From Puccinia triticina (taxonomy: Eukaryota > Basidiomycota > Pucciniomycetes > Pucciniales > Pucciniaceae), in contig NC_070565.1 of assembly GCF_026914185.1 (NCBI RefSeq), positions 1,364,001-1,428,000 on the forward strand: 64,000 nt of DNA. Reading direction: 5' to 3'. Both the position numbers and the translations under genes were made by a program. Each line of letters opens with the position of its first letter. Position 1 is the first letter of the stretch. The notes beneath the pieces were generated by a model. That model was not told where the DNA came from. It was given only the letters and a program-made list of their open reading frames with translations, and did no database searches. Below, piece after piece: positions 9,499 to 20,389 of the stretch.

Positions 9499-12400
9499 TT
9501 CGCCCTGTAGGGAGTATGGACTGGAAAGTCTCCGCAAAGAGGATAAACTATCTTTTTTGACGGATATGGGGTACGATGCGGCACTCCGCAACGAGCTGAA
9601 ACTATGTTCACATCAAGTACGCGGTGAGGAAGGCGTGGTATTTTTTGGGCCATCGTGGAGGGCATTTGGGGTAAAAGTAAGTTCCCACCAATATGCACCT
9701 CCGAGGCGTGATGCTACGTTGTTTTCGAAAACCCTGCGCTGTGCCACATACGTGAGCGAAGAACTTTCGTTTGGATTTTCCTTCTCAGATAAGGCGGCTT
9801 TCAAAGACCCGTCGGAGCATCGGACCTCTCTTCTTGTGGAAGCTGGACTCAGGCATAAGGCGCAGGTTGCTTTGGCGGAATCTTGGCGCGGCGGCGACTA
9901 TCTGACTTTAGCGGCAAAGTACAAGCCAGTATCGAAGAAGGTCAAACCGGTCAATCAGCCTATGCCTCAAGACTTAAATCCCCCTCTCCGTCGGCCTCTG
10001 CTTTCGCGCGACCCGTACTGCGGACTGCCTCGATCTCTAGCAGGACCATTTGTGCCTAAGGGAAGAGTCACAGAAGAACGGCTAGGCGTAGTCAATTTCG
10101 GACCGGCTGGTTGGCTTTACCCGGTGGAATTAGCTCTGATCAAGAACGTGCTGGCCAAACGTAATCTGGCGATAGCTTTCACCGAAGACGAGCGGGGATT
10201 ATTGAAAGAATCCTACGGCATGCCGTATATCATCCCCGTCGTGGAGCACGAACCGTGGCAGAAGCGGAAGATCCCTATTCCCGCTGCTAAGATGGAGGAA
10301 TACTCAAGGCTGATCCGTGAGAGGGTTCGTAATGGGTTGTATGAGCAGTCTACGTCAAGCTACTCGAGCCCCGTTTTCTGTGTCCTCAAGGGAAATGGCA
10401 AGTTGCGAATTGTTCATGATCTGCAACCGCTAAACAAGGTAACCATTTGAGACGCTGGACTTCCGCCTGCCACGGAGGAGTTCGTGGAGTCATTCTCAGG
10501 ACGGGCTTGTTACGGACTGGGGGATATCATGGGCGGCTACGACGAGCGCGCTCTCCATCCAATTTCTCGGCCACTCACCACCTTCGACACACCGCTGGGG
10601 CGGTTTCAGCTTACTCAATTGCCCCAGGGAGCCACCAATTCCGTGGCAGTGTACCAAGCGCAAATGGTTTGGATCCTTCAAGATGAAATCCCGGATCACG
10701 CGGGTATCTTTATAGACGATGGAGGGATCAAGGGCCCAAAGTCTGACTACAACAACGAGTTGCTGTCGTGGCATTCCGGTATCCAAAGGTTCATCTGGGA
10801 GTATGCGGAGACTTTGGAGCGCATACTTTTCCGAATAGTGGAGTCAGGATTAACGGTTTCCGCTTCCAAGCTCGCGGCTTGTGTGCCGGCTCTCGAGATC
10901 GTTGGGCACGTGGTGTGCAAGGAAGGCCGAAGGATGGCGTCCGCTAAGGTTAACAAGATTGTCTCGTGGCCGACTCCAACCAGCGCAACAGAAGTGCGCG
11001 GCTTTTTGGGCATCGTAGTATATGTTCGGATTTTCATTCCTTCCTTATCCCAAATCTGTCTACCCCTACGTCGACTTACGCGGAAGGATGTGGACTGGCT
11101 TTGGACTGAAGAGTGCAAGAGGGCATTTCAAGACCTCAAGCAGATCGTGGGCAAAGTCATAGTGCTTGTTAAAGTCGATTACGGTCCCGATGCTGGCAGA
11201 ATCAAGCTCGCGGTAGATTCAAGTGCTCACGCGGCTGGCGCGGTTCTTACCCAGGCAGATTCAAATGGACTCGACCTCCCAGCCCTCTACGAATCTCTAT
11301 TGTTCTCAGAAGTTGAATCCGGGTACTCCCAAGCAAAGCTGGAATTATGTGGCGTGGCAAGGGTTCTGAAGAAGCTCCAGATGGTCCTGTGGGGGCAGCA
11401 TTTTGAGCTGCAGGTGGACGCGCAGTCGTTGATCCAGATGATTAACGCACCGAGCTTGCCGAACGCGCCCATGACGCGATGGGTTTCATTCATTCACTTA
11501 TTTTCGTTCGACATCATGCACCGCCCGGGCAAGTCTTTCACTATGCCTGATGGACTGTCGCGGCGTCCCCAAGGCGACAATGAATCCGATCCCCCGTCTG
11601 ATTTCGATGAAGAAGCTCCTCATATCCGACCGGCTTGTGTTTTCTCAGCACAGCAAAAGGAGTACTCGGGTTACCAGGAAGGTTACTGGCGCGCAATGGA
11701 AAAGTTTCTGGCGACGTTGGAGAAGCAGGAAGACATGTCTTTGAAGGACTTCCGGGCTCTGAAGCGTAAATCCTCTGAATTCTTTCTGCAAGCGGGTAGG
11801 CTCATGAAGTGTGGATCTCCACTACCGCGCGTTGTTGTCACCATTCCCGCCAAACAGGACTCAATCCTTCATCAGTTACACGAAGGCCTAGGTCATAGGG
11901 GTGTGGCGGAAACTTACCGGCGCGTTTCTGAACGATTCTGGTGGCCCTCCTTGAAGCAGTCTGTGATCCGGTGGTGTCAAAGCTGTGACACCTGTCAACG
12001 ACGAGATTTGAGGCGTCCCCAGGAAATTCATTATCCAACCGGTGAAGCCACTGTCTTTGGCCGCGTAGCAATGGATGTGGTCCACCTCAAAGCTAGCGGC
12101 GCCAAGTACTTAATCGTTGCGCGAGATGACTTCTCAGGTTGGGTAGAAGCGAAAATTCTAAACAGCCTCACATCAGAAGCCGTGGCGGCGTTTCTGCAAG
12201 AAAACTGGACCATGCGATACGGCCTAGCTCAAGCTTATTCGACGGACGGCGGATCTGAGTTTGGAGGGGTGTTAGCGGAGATGTTACGAGCTCTTCCCGG
12301 CCAGCACCGCGTATCTACCCCGTACTATCCTGAAGGACAGGGTATGGTCGAGCGAGGGCACGGTCCGTTGAAGGCGGCTCTAGTTAAATTGGCTGGAGAG

Positions 12401-12940
12401 AGCGGCAAGAATTGCCGTAAATTCCTACCCTTGGTCCTTTTTGCAGACCGGATCTCGACAAAGCGCACTACAGGCTACTCCCCTTACGAATTGGTGTTTG
12501 GGCATCGCGCTGCGCTGCCTCTGGACTTAGAGATTGAATCCTACCTGGGTGTCGACTGGGACTCTGTGAAGACGACTGAAGATCTTATAGCGGCGCGTTC
12601 CATTCAACTAGAGCGTAGTGAGGAGACGCGCGGACTCGCGTATCGGATAATGATGGAGTCCCGCGGGAACTCGGTCCGCTACTGGGACAAGAAACGCGCC
12701 AACCGGCTTCGAGACCCTCTGTGCCCTGGCGATATGGTCTTAGCATACAATCGATCTCTTGAGACCCAGTGGGGTCAACTGTTTGCTCATAAATGGAATG
12801 GGCCCTACCGCGTCGTCAAGCAAGCGGAGGGGGGATCCTACGTGTTGGCAGAGCTGGACGGGACGGAACTCAAGCGGTGTTTCTTGGCTGATCAGGTGAA
12901 GAGATACCATTCGCGCGGAGGCATAGGAGTACAGAAGTAA
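9499..12940 (+). pseudogene. pol: Ty3 pol (RT, RNase H, integrase) with one in-frame TGA
   Basis: One frame runs from the end of the insertion to 12940, broken only by TGA at 10448-10450, where NKVTI-stop-DAGLPP replaces an expected Arg. The reverse transcriptase contains YSSPVFCVLK, then LPQGATNS, and the catalytic FIDD near 10709-10720. RNase H begins VDSSAHAAGAVL near 11214. The integrase has an HHCC zinc domain (HEGLGHRG to CDTCQRRD, about 11878-12005). Its catalytic triad is marked by AMDVVHLK, YSTDGGSEF and VERGHGPL. A C-terminal LAYNRSLETQWGQ region resembles a GPY/chromodomain-like tail. The stop codon TAA at 12938-12940 lies inside the GTAAGT of module 4, so splicing would change the C-terminus. 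The nonsense codon fits TCG to TTG decay. Confidence 0.9.
9677..9788 (+). other. Intron-like module 3 of the Ty3 element (inside pol N-terminus)
   Basis: The donor is GTAAGTTCCC and the acceptor TTCCTTCTCAG. The internal TATGCACCTCC, CTACGTTG, GCCAC and GTGAGC match the other modules. The pol frame stays open across it, so spliced and unspliced products would both be readable in part (112 nt, not a multiple of three). Confidence 0.55.
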
Positions 12941-13062
12941 GTCCTCCCATGTGTATGCACCTCAGGGTACCCGCTACCGTTGTTTCGAAGCATTACATTC
13001 GCCACACATGTGAGCCATGCGGGATTTTTTTTTTCTTTTTTTCTTCATCCATTCTTCAACAG
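12937..13062 (+). other. Intron-like module 4 of the Ty3 element (after pol)
   Basis: The donor GTAAGTCCTCCC overlaps the pol stop codon. TATGCACCTC, AGGGTACC, GCTACCGTTG, GCCAC and GTGAGCC follow as in the other three modules. A long pyrimidine tract leads to CTTCAACAG. Confidence 0.6.
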
Positions 13063-13100
13063 GACGACGCGATGGAAGGAGCAGACTAGGGACAGTCTGC

Positions 13101-13114
13101 AAATGGTGGGCGGA
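13101..13114 (+). other. Polypurine tract candidate
   Basis: The purine-rich AAATGGTGGGCGGA abuts the 3' LTR, where plus-strand DNA synthesis is primed in LTR elements. It is not perfectly purine, so the priming site is uncertain. Confidence 0.45.
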
Positions 13115-14422
13115 TGTGGTGATCAAGTTGGTGGAGGCCGTGAAAAGGGTGCAAAATCAAGAAATCACCCCCTCTCAGGATCATGAATTGTCCGGCTCTC
13201 ATGGTTTTCTCTCCACCTCCCTGGTCCTTCTCTTGGTTCTCTTATGGTTTCAGTTCTTCCCAGCTTTCAACCTCTCCTTTCTTTCTTTTTTCTTTGTTTC
13301 TTTTGTTGTTTGTTTGCCTTTTTCTTTTTTTCTTTTATGAGTGTGCTATTTCTTTCTGTTTCTCTTCTGCGCGCGTTGGATGGGAGTGTAGGAGATGGGT
13401 TGGTTTTGGTTTTAGTTTTTGTTTGTTTGTCTGTTGTGTCTGGTTTCGTTGTTTTGTTTTGTCGCGGTCTTTGTTTTCTCTCTTCCTAGGTTGTAGCGCG
13501 CGCGCGGTGGGCACGAGGGCCTGTCGCCAAGGCTGAAACGCTGCGCTGCGCTACAAAAAAGCGGTCTTTTAGCGCAGCGCAGCGGGGAACCGCTGCGCGG
13601 TCAGCCCAAAAAGCGGTAGCGCAGCGCCAGTTCCGCTGCGCTGCCGCTGAAAATAGCGGGGTCCCGCTTTTTTCCCGGCCCAAAAAGCGGTAGCGCAGCG
13701 GGCGGGGCCACTCCTTTCAGCGCCGCGCAGCGGCCACCAAAACAGCTGCGCTTTGCGCTGCGCTGCGCTTTTTTGGCTGGCAGCGGGGGAGCGCTACGCG
13801 GCCAGCTCAAAAAGCGGTAGCGCAGCGATTGTTCCGCTGCGCTACCTCTGAAAGTAGCGGGTTCTTGCTTCTTGCCAGACCCAAAAAGCGGTAGCGCAGC
13901 GGGCGGGGCCGCTCCTTTCAGCGCAGCGCAGCGGCCACCAAAACCGCTGCGCTTCACGCTGCGCTGCGCTTTTTGAACCGCAGCGCTTTCACCCTTGCTG
14001 TCGCGCAGCTTGTCGCAAGGACTGTCACCAACCCTGAATCTAAGTTCAGCCGAACAGAGAAGAGGGGGTGGGGCATGGTATTCTGCTCGGAACGAAAAGA
14101 TATCATCACGTTTTTGAGCTTATTGATCCGGATCGTGAAGATCCTTCCTGAGACTTCTGAGTTATTTTCATTTCCTGAGCGTTCGAATCCAACCTTATAC
14201 TTCCTGAATCTATTAAGAGAACACTTAAAGAGCTTAACAACCACAATCGCCAAGGGCAATCCAAACTCCCTCGTTCTTTCCTTCTCACCCAAAAATCCTC
14301 TCCCATACCGCTATCAATTATCTCGATTCTTCGCGCTCACCAGATCCGGACCTTTGAACGAGGGCAGCTGAAGCACTTTCCCCTCAACCCGCTGTCTACC
14401 GCGCACAGGTAGAAGCGCCATA
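13115..14422 (+). repeat. 3' LTR interrupted by a MITE
   Basis: The sequence from 13115 to 13527 and from 14005 to 14422 matches the 5' LTR. Total length is 1308 bp; taking away the 470-bp insert and its 7-bp duplication leaves exactly 831 bp, the length of the 5' LTR. Confidence 0.92.
13528..13997. mobile_element. MITE, GCGCAGCG family, 7-bp target duplication (copy 1)
   Basis: The ends are CAAGGCTGAAACGCTGCGC and, inverted, CAAGGGTGAAAGCGCTGCG. The duplication CTGTCGC lies at 13521-13527 and 13998-14004. The intact 5' LTR of the same retroelement shows the empty site with a single CTGTCGC. The interior is made of inverted GCGCAGCG / CGCTGCGC words with AAAAAGCGG spacers and no ORF of its own. 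Confidence 0.88.
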
Positions 14423-15703
14423 GCGGATCCCCAAGACCACGGTTAGTTATCTGGATGGCCGGATGTGTAGTGGTTAGGGCTATGAGGACGGAGAAATTTG
14501 CAATTGCTGCGGATTGCACAGGAATTGCAAACCTAACCATCACTGGGTGCATTACTCACCACTGGATGCGGGCTCATCATTCCAGCCGTCAAGCACTCTA
14601 CCACGCCCGCTGAGGAAGGTTGGCGCAGTTGATGACACTCAGGTCCCCTCCCTCAACAACCACCTTCCCTGAATGTTCGGCGACGCCCCAGATCCCTCAG
14701 TGCACCCGGCAGAGGTCCTGGTAGGTCACAAACCATTTTCTTTGTGCTTCATGCTAACCACGCTGCCCCTGCGAAGCGCAGAGTCAAAAACAAGCATCCG
14801 TCAACTAACCCAGCGGGCAGCTGGACGGCTTTGGCAGGACCCGTTTTATTTAAGTGATGACAAGGGCCTCATGAATCCCATCCGGGCCAGGAGAAGTGGA
14901 CCAACTCCATGAAGCAGTGAGTGAGAGCTCCTATTACCCCCCCCCCCCCCCACTCCCACTTTATGCTTGTCATTAAGTCCTCATGTCACTATTCCCTCTA
15001 ACCCACCAGCTTACAGAGGTAGAACAATGCAGGGTTGCGGTATCATTGGGCGTGTTATGGTTGGCGTGGGGGACCACCTCCGCAGCCCACCCTTTGACAA
15101 CAACAACGGTGGCGCCCCCAGTCCCATCCCCAGAAGTCCTACTGACTCTTTTTTTGGCCGTCGGGCCGCGGTCATGACCACATAATCAGACAACCTTTAA
15201 CCTTTTGCACTGCGCAGGTGGCCACAGCTATTTCTTTTTTCCGCCATTTCCGACAACAACCTTTTCTTCTATCTCGCAAGTTGCGAGATTGATCCAAACA
15301 AAAAAAAAATGTTATTGGTCATTTCTTTACGGCCAACGGGCTGCAGTCCTGACCACACATTTAGACAATCTTTATCCTTTTCACTGCGCAGGCGGCCACA
15401 GCTAGTTGTATTTCCCTTCGTTTCACTTCTCATGCAATGAAATCCCCCTGAGTTAGTTTCACCCATCATGTTCCCCGCACGGGCTGCCCCTGCCGCACCA
15501 TCCCTGGCGTTGTTTGAACTGAGCCCCAATTGCCCACTGCTTCTCAGTGGCCAAGGCGGCTGGCTTTTAGGCGGCAATTGGCCCAATTGGGGTCGTAGCT
15601 ATGTACACCTAGGATGACCCACACATGGCTTGCATGTGACGCCTTCATCTCATCCACCACTGCGCCTCCGCTGACACCTCGGGCACAACCCCTCAACCAC
15701 CAA
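14423..15703. other. No gene recognised; tRNA-like segment, poly-C and a diverged duplication
   Basis: A TGTAGTGGTTAGGGC stretch near 14466 resembles a Pol III A box on the plus strand, but no good B box follows. A poly-C run lies near 14937-14951. Two diverged copies of a block of about 85 bp lie near 15146-15231 and 15319-15404, each ending CACTGCGCAGG, GGCCACAGCTA. I see no coding structure. Confidence 0.4.
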
Positions 15704-15759
15704 ACTTAACTAAGTCCAAGGGTCATGGAGGCGCAAAGCGCCTCCACCAGAGGGACTTA
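15704..15759 (+). repeat. AACTTAACTAAGTCC hairpin element, copy a
   Basis: It starts AACTTAACTAAGTCC and ends GAGGGACTTA around an internal GGAGGCGCAAAGCGCCTCC hairpin. Confidence 0.65.
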
Positions 15760-16036
15760 TGCGGTATCGGTGATTTAGGACTGAGAGCAATGCCCAAAAC
15801 CACCATGCCCCACAAATGTTGCTATAGCTCTGCGACCTGCCATGAACCCATCAATATTTTTTGATAATCTGACAGCTGTGGATCTTTCCTGATTTTTGAT
15901 GCACTAAAATCAACATAGCTCCTCCTGCTTTGCTCAGAATACCTTGTTGAAGATGGTGGACTGCAAAAGCCAACCCAAGCTCCTTAAAACAGCATCTCTA
16001 CACCACGGCTGCAAGAAAAGTTCCTTGAGTCCAAGT

Positions 16037-16505
16037 GTTAACGTTTCCCGGGGAAAGTATGGTCTTACGGGTGAGAGTATGGTATTTAGAAATTTTCAAA
16101 GTTAAGATCTGGATTTGGAAACGTTTACAGGTTAAGAAGCGGTTCTGGAGAAGTTCTGGGGTTAAGAAGCGGTTAAGGAGACGTTTTCAGGTTAAGTGGC
16201 GGTTATGGAGAAGTTTTGGCCGCCATCATTCCAATTTGAAATGTTTCTCCCAAACTTTTTGGCATTACACAACGTTTCTTGCCTCAGAACGGCGTAATGT
16301 TTCTATTAAACGTTTTTCAATGCCGTAACGTTTCTATTGAACGTTTTAGGGCGCCACAACATTTCTATTGAACGTTTTAGGACGCCGCAACGTTACATGT
16401 CAACATTTGCGCATCCCTGAACGTTTCTCTGATACACATTACAGCATCCCACAATGTTTCAGAGAAACGTTCAAGCATCCCCAAACGTTTGCCTGAAACG
16501 TTTGG
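16037..16505. repeat. AACGTT-word array
   Basis: More than a dozen AACGTTT/AAACGTT occurrences recur every 15-50 bp, several embedded in a longer unit (CTATTGAACGTTTTAGG, GCGCC or GACGCC). Confidence 0.75.
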
Positions 16506-17383
16506 GGATGCCTTAGATCTTGACTGTGCAATGGGGCTGATCTTGGCTGCGCTATGAGTGTTTCAAACCTAAGATGATGATACCAGGGGCTACCCTCAAA
16601 AGTGAACCACCCTTGTTTCCCGGAATCTCAAGGCAAGTCTCAGAATTCTACTGCTCTCCTCCAGCTTGCACACCTTCCTGGGAGGGTATCTTGCTTTGGC
16701 TTTGGCATTACCGGTTACTGCTCACACCACCTTCAACAACCCAAGACATTTGATTATGTGCTCACTCGCTTCCTCTGGCTCTCCTCATCCCTTGCTGCTC
16801 TTTGCCCAGGATGACCAGCCGAGCACCCAGCACCTCCTCCTGCCCCTCTCGCCCCCAAGACCCTCCGGATCATCCACACCCGTACGCTCCTCTCATCCAG
16901 CTCCTAACTGCTCCCCACCGCTGCTGATTACTGATCCATGTGTGTGTGTTTGCAGTGCCCAAGCAGCTGCGGATACTCAACAACTTGCGCTGGGGATTGT
17001 CTACGCCTATGCCAACCACATAGGTGCTCGTCCCAAGCAATGTGACGTCAACTGTTGTATAACCCTCTGTTGTACCTTAATTGCCTTGCACTCTTTTTAG
17101 TTTACCCGCCTTTTTTATTTTGTTGTACATTACCCTCTTGGACTCACCCCCGCTGTGTCATTTCTCTGATATATCATCTGAATTATCATACATGATAGCA
17201 ATACACAATGCCAATGCTCCCCCATTTTGCCCGGTCCCCTGGGCTGCTGAGTTTGATCAAACATTTGATCAACTTTGGAAGTTGAGAACGTTTTTGACCA
17301 GATAGGACATTTTGCCCAAGTTATCCAACTTTTCCAATTGAGTCCGAAAAGTCTTAGGCTTTCAAGAAAACGTTGGTTATTGG

Positions 17384-17790
17384 CAAGGGTGGGCAGTTAT
17401 CCAGATGAAAATCTGGCTGCAACTGACTGTAAAAAGCTGTAGAGATGTGCAATAGAGTTTTTATTGTATCTTTGTGTTGCTTGATAGTCCTCCTAACATA
17501 TCTTCATTGTATTTACATATTGGCTCACTGGCTGCTTTTTAATCATGAAATCTAGGTCAAAAATTCAGTAATCCGTAACTATTTGGTTGGATAACTAATT
17601 TCAGGTTTCTTTTCAGGGATAATTTTTTACAGAGGTAAAGCCTATGTCTCCAAAGTTGAAAAAATGATTCATTATAACCACATAAAGCTTTTTTTTATTT
17701 GAATTGGCAATAAACAAAGATATAGGCCATCAAAATCTAACTTACAGATGAAATTAATGGATAACTTGATAACGTAACTGCCCACCCTTG
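17384..17790. mobile_element. MITE with CAAGGGTGGGCAGTTA ends
   Basis: Sixteen bases (CAAGGGTGGGCAGTTA) are perfectly inverted at the right end. The ends resemble those of the 50514-52025 element (CAGCGGTGGGC). The flanks (TTATTGG and TTAATAT) do not give a clean target duplication. Confidence 0.7.
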
Positions 17791-18885
17791 TTAATATTGG
17801 GTCCCAAAAATTTTTGCTAACCTGCAACCAAATTCAATTGATTTGGGAACGTTTTGGGCAATCCAGGGAACGTTTTCATAACCGCCTGCCAACGTTGCCG
17901 GTTTTGAAAGCCAAATATTAACCAAATGGAAACTATTTCATGGAACTCTTGCAAAACTTCTCAAAGTGGTTTCCGCGGGGGCCGGGACCCAACGTCCAAT
18001 CTGAATTCAATTGAAAATTTTCTTGAGTGGTTTCAAATACCACTCAAAATAGTTCGGTTGCAGCCGTGGTGTAGTGCAAATCCATAAGTTGCCTCAAGAA
18101 AAAAAACTGGCAACTATCCAGGACTAACATCAAACAATGTTAAATGCTATTTCACATTCCCATTGATGTACATACACCACGGGTGCACTAAAGGTTTTTG
18201 GATGTGGTCCAAAAATAATCTACTGGTTTTTGGAAATATTTTGGTAAACTTTGTGGGATTGTTTGGAAAAATATTTCACAAGCCTCTTTCAAAATATTTC
18301 TTCACAAATTTATTGGAAATAGAATATTTCCTCCAACTTTTACTGGAAACAAGATATTTCCTCAAACTTATCTAAAAAGTTGGAGAAAATATTTTGTTTC
18401 TGGTAAAAGTTGGAGGAAATATTTCCTCTTACCTCATAAGTCCTCAGAAATATTCTCCTTGACTCTCAAAAGTCAAGAGAAATATTTTGAGAAATTTTTA
18501 CTGTTCATGGTGGTGTGGCAAGATCCCACAGAACCTGACAGTTGACACACTGCAGGTGGTTTGTGCAGGGTGCTGGTGCAGCCCTTGCGAAGTTGCGACC
18601 GACTGGAGAAGACATCACTCAACTTCTGTCAGGCAGGCTGCTTCATCGCACATCCCTCCAAGTCCTCTGCTTTATCCTCCCCATCTCAAGTTGCTCCCCT
18701 GCGAAACACTCCCCACAACTCATCCATCACTCGGGTCTGTTACTTTTTTTCTTTCTTCTGTGAATGCAGTCGCTGTTTGCTGATGTACCAACTGCATGAT
18801 GGGCTTTGCCCGACTAGCCGAGAAGCATATTTGAGTGTTACACAGTAAGGCTGACGGCAAAAAATTACGCGCTGCCGATAAGATC

Positions 18886-19671
18886 TTAGCTCAGTTGGCG
18901 GGGCGCTGGCATGTTGGAACCAAGTTTGTTAGCTTTTCGTCTGTGGCGCTGTTTGGCAGTCGATCTCCTGGGTGGCTCCGAGGTATTATTGTTGCCGGTA
19001 CCGCCAGCTGGAAGTCCATCATTCTTGATCAGACTGATAACTTTGCCAATCAATTGCTTGCTCGCATCTTGCGATTGATTATTCTCAGTGGCCAATCGGA
19101 AGATCTCCCTCCAGACTTCCATCACACCCACCGGATCTTGTGCTTGACGGTAGCCATCCATCAACATGGTGAAGATATCCAAATCGATCGGTTTACCGTC
19201 ACTAGAGACAATACCGGACTCGGCGCCAAGAGAAGACACCAACTCGCGAAACATCTCAAGTGCTTTGGCCAGTCGGGCAGACTTGGCATAGGATTGAATG
19301 ATTGGGCCCAGTAGTTGATGTAAGAGTTTCTTCCGCATCAGCGGCCGCTCTCCCCAGGTGGCTCTTTCGGTAGGCGGCTTCCGGCTGACTTTGCCATCCA
19401 CCTCATTACCCAAAAGCTCGCGTTTGAACCGGTCCGCCATTTCGTAGGCCACACGCACCCCATCCTCCTGCCTCTCTTCCTCATCCTCTTCGCCTTCAGC
19501 TTGGCCTTGAATTTGGGTGCTCGAGGATGCAGACGCGGCGTATGCGGTTGTCAGCATCGAGTAGATCACCAGGTTCGGCCGGATACCTGACGACTGCATT
19601 TTGCGCAAGTATCCATGTGCCAAGTCATGCTTTCCAAGCCTTAGTGATGCTGAAATCATGATACCGTACAT
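18886..19671 (-). pseudogene. PPR-repeat protein, C-terminal fragment
   Basis: About 260 residues contain two or three pentatricopeptide repeat units (YGIMISASLRLGKHDLAHG with IRPNLVIYSML; LLGPIIQSYAKSARLAKALE; FTMLMDGYRQAQDPVGVMEV), separated by acidic and basic low-complexity stretches and ending in a basic tail. PPR proteins usually bind RNA in mitochondria; nothing here identifies the target. The 5' end breaks off next to a Helitron-like terminus at 19699, and no further PPR coding sequence is found upstream on this strand, so this is a fragment. An intron just upstream (acceptor TACTAG) cannot be excluded. Confidence 0.65.
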
Positions 19672-19698
19672 GTACCAATCTCCCCTTTTATTCTAGTA

Positions 19699-19723
19699 CT
19701 AGAGACCAAGGCGGCTGCGCCGC
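19699..19723 (-). mobile_element. Helitron-like 3' terminus 1
   Basis: On the minus strand a GCGGC-GCA-GCCGC hairpin is followed after 8 nt by CTAG and then T, the classic Helitron 3' end (hairpin, CTRR, insertion before T). The element body would extend to higher coordinates; its 5' TC end is not identified. Confidence 0.5.
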
Positions 19724-19794
19724 TGCAGGCCTGGTCCCAAACCCTCCCCTCCGCCCCAATCCTGCGTGCAACCCTCCCCCCCCCCCCCTCCCCT

Positions 19795-19873
19795 AACTTA
19801 ACTAAGTCCCACCCTCCTACAGGTGGAGTGGTAAAACACTGGTCGCATTGCGCCGACCGGAGGGAGGGACTTA
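19795..19873 (+). repeat. AACTTAACTAAGTCC hairpin element, copy b
   Basis: It begins AACTTAACTAAGTCCCACC and ends GGAGGGACTTA, with an inverted GGTGGAG / CTCC interior. Confidence 0.65.
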
Positions 19874-20321
19874 CACGCTAAACGGACTTACAGGCTGACA
19901 GCATTTGGTTTTTTGGTGGGGACTTTTTTAAAACTGCTCTCACCCATCCATTTCCTGTCCAATTTCATTATTGTTTGGATTTCCATGATGACCAAAGTCT
20001 TCTTTATCCATGTACTATACCCACCTACCCCCAACCTGTCTTCTTGATCTGCAATGTCCCTTGTAAAATTATGAGTTTTGGATTCTGTACAGTGTGAACT
20101 TTGTAATATAGGATGAAGCGGACTGCAGATAGTCACAAAAAATGGATCTGAGGGGTTCTGAAGGCCTCAAAAAATTCAGAAAAATTTGGAGAGATTCTCC
20201 TTGATCTTGGGAATCTTTTGTTCCCCCAAACTTTTGCTGCCCAATGGGAAAGGGTGAAGCCAGAAATGTTCGAAAAAAGACATAGTTCTGATTCTGTCAG
20301 CCTAAAGTTGGACATTGGGTG

Positions 20322-20389
20322 TAAGTCCCTCCTTTGGAGGGTCCCTGCGGGACGGCATCCCCCCTCCAATAGAGGGACTTAGTTAAGTT
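20322..20389 (-). repeat. AACTTAACTAAGTCC hairpin element, copy c (inverted)
   Basis: On the plus strand it reads TAAGTCCCTCC to GAGGGACTTAGTTAAGTT, the reverse of copies a and b, with a GGGTCCCTGCGGGAC hairpin inside. Confidence 0.65.

Larger units (their letters stand above)
3344..14422 (+). mobile_element. Ty3/gypsy LTR retrotransposon, nearly complete, with two nested insertions
   Basis: The element is bounded by two LTRs that both begin TGTGGT and end GCGCCATA. It contains in order the 5' LTR, a tRNA-Tyr primer-binding site, gag plus protease, pol (reverse transcriptase, RNase H, integrase), a purine-rich stretch and the 3' LTR. A 4-bp direct repeat GCGG lies immediately outside (3340-3343 and 14423-14426) and is the likely target duplication. 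Two younger insertions sit inside: a TIR element at 7260-9494 splitting pol, and a MITE at 13528-13997 in the 3' LTR. The LTRs differ at only about nine positions in 831 bp, mostly CpG/TpG exchanges, so integration was recent. An in-frame TGA in pol and a lost catalytic Asp in the protease make this copy defective as read. Confidence 0.92.
16001..18071. mobile_element. TA-flanked TIR element, CACCACGG ends, with AACGTT array
   Basis: The left end CACCACGGCTGCAA and the right end TTGCAGCCGTGGTG are perfect inverted repeats of 14 bp. Both are bordered by TA (15999-16000, 18072-18073), the target duplication of Tc1/mariner-type elements. The left arm carries a dense AACGTT array, and AACGTT words recur at 17290-17900. 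No transposase is visible. A smaller TIR element (17384-17790) is nested in it. An open frame at 16666-17100 starts without ATG and is not supported. Confidence 0.65.

Noticed and set aside
16666..17100. 144-codon ORF with signal-peptide-like start
   Set aside because: It starts at TTG, lies inside a TIR element, and has no conserved motif or splice context.
18889..18910. tRNA-like TAGCTCAGTTGGCGGGGCGC on the plus strand
   Set aside because: It lies inside the PPR coding sequence and has no B box or acceptor stem; chance match.
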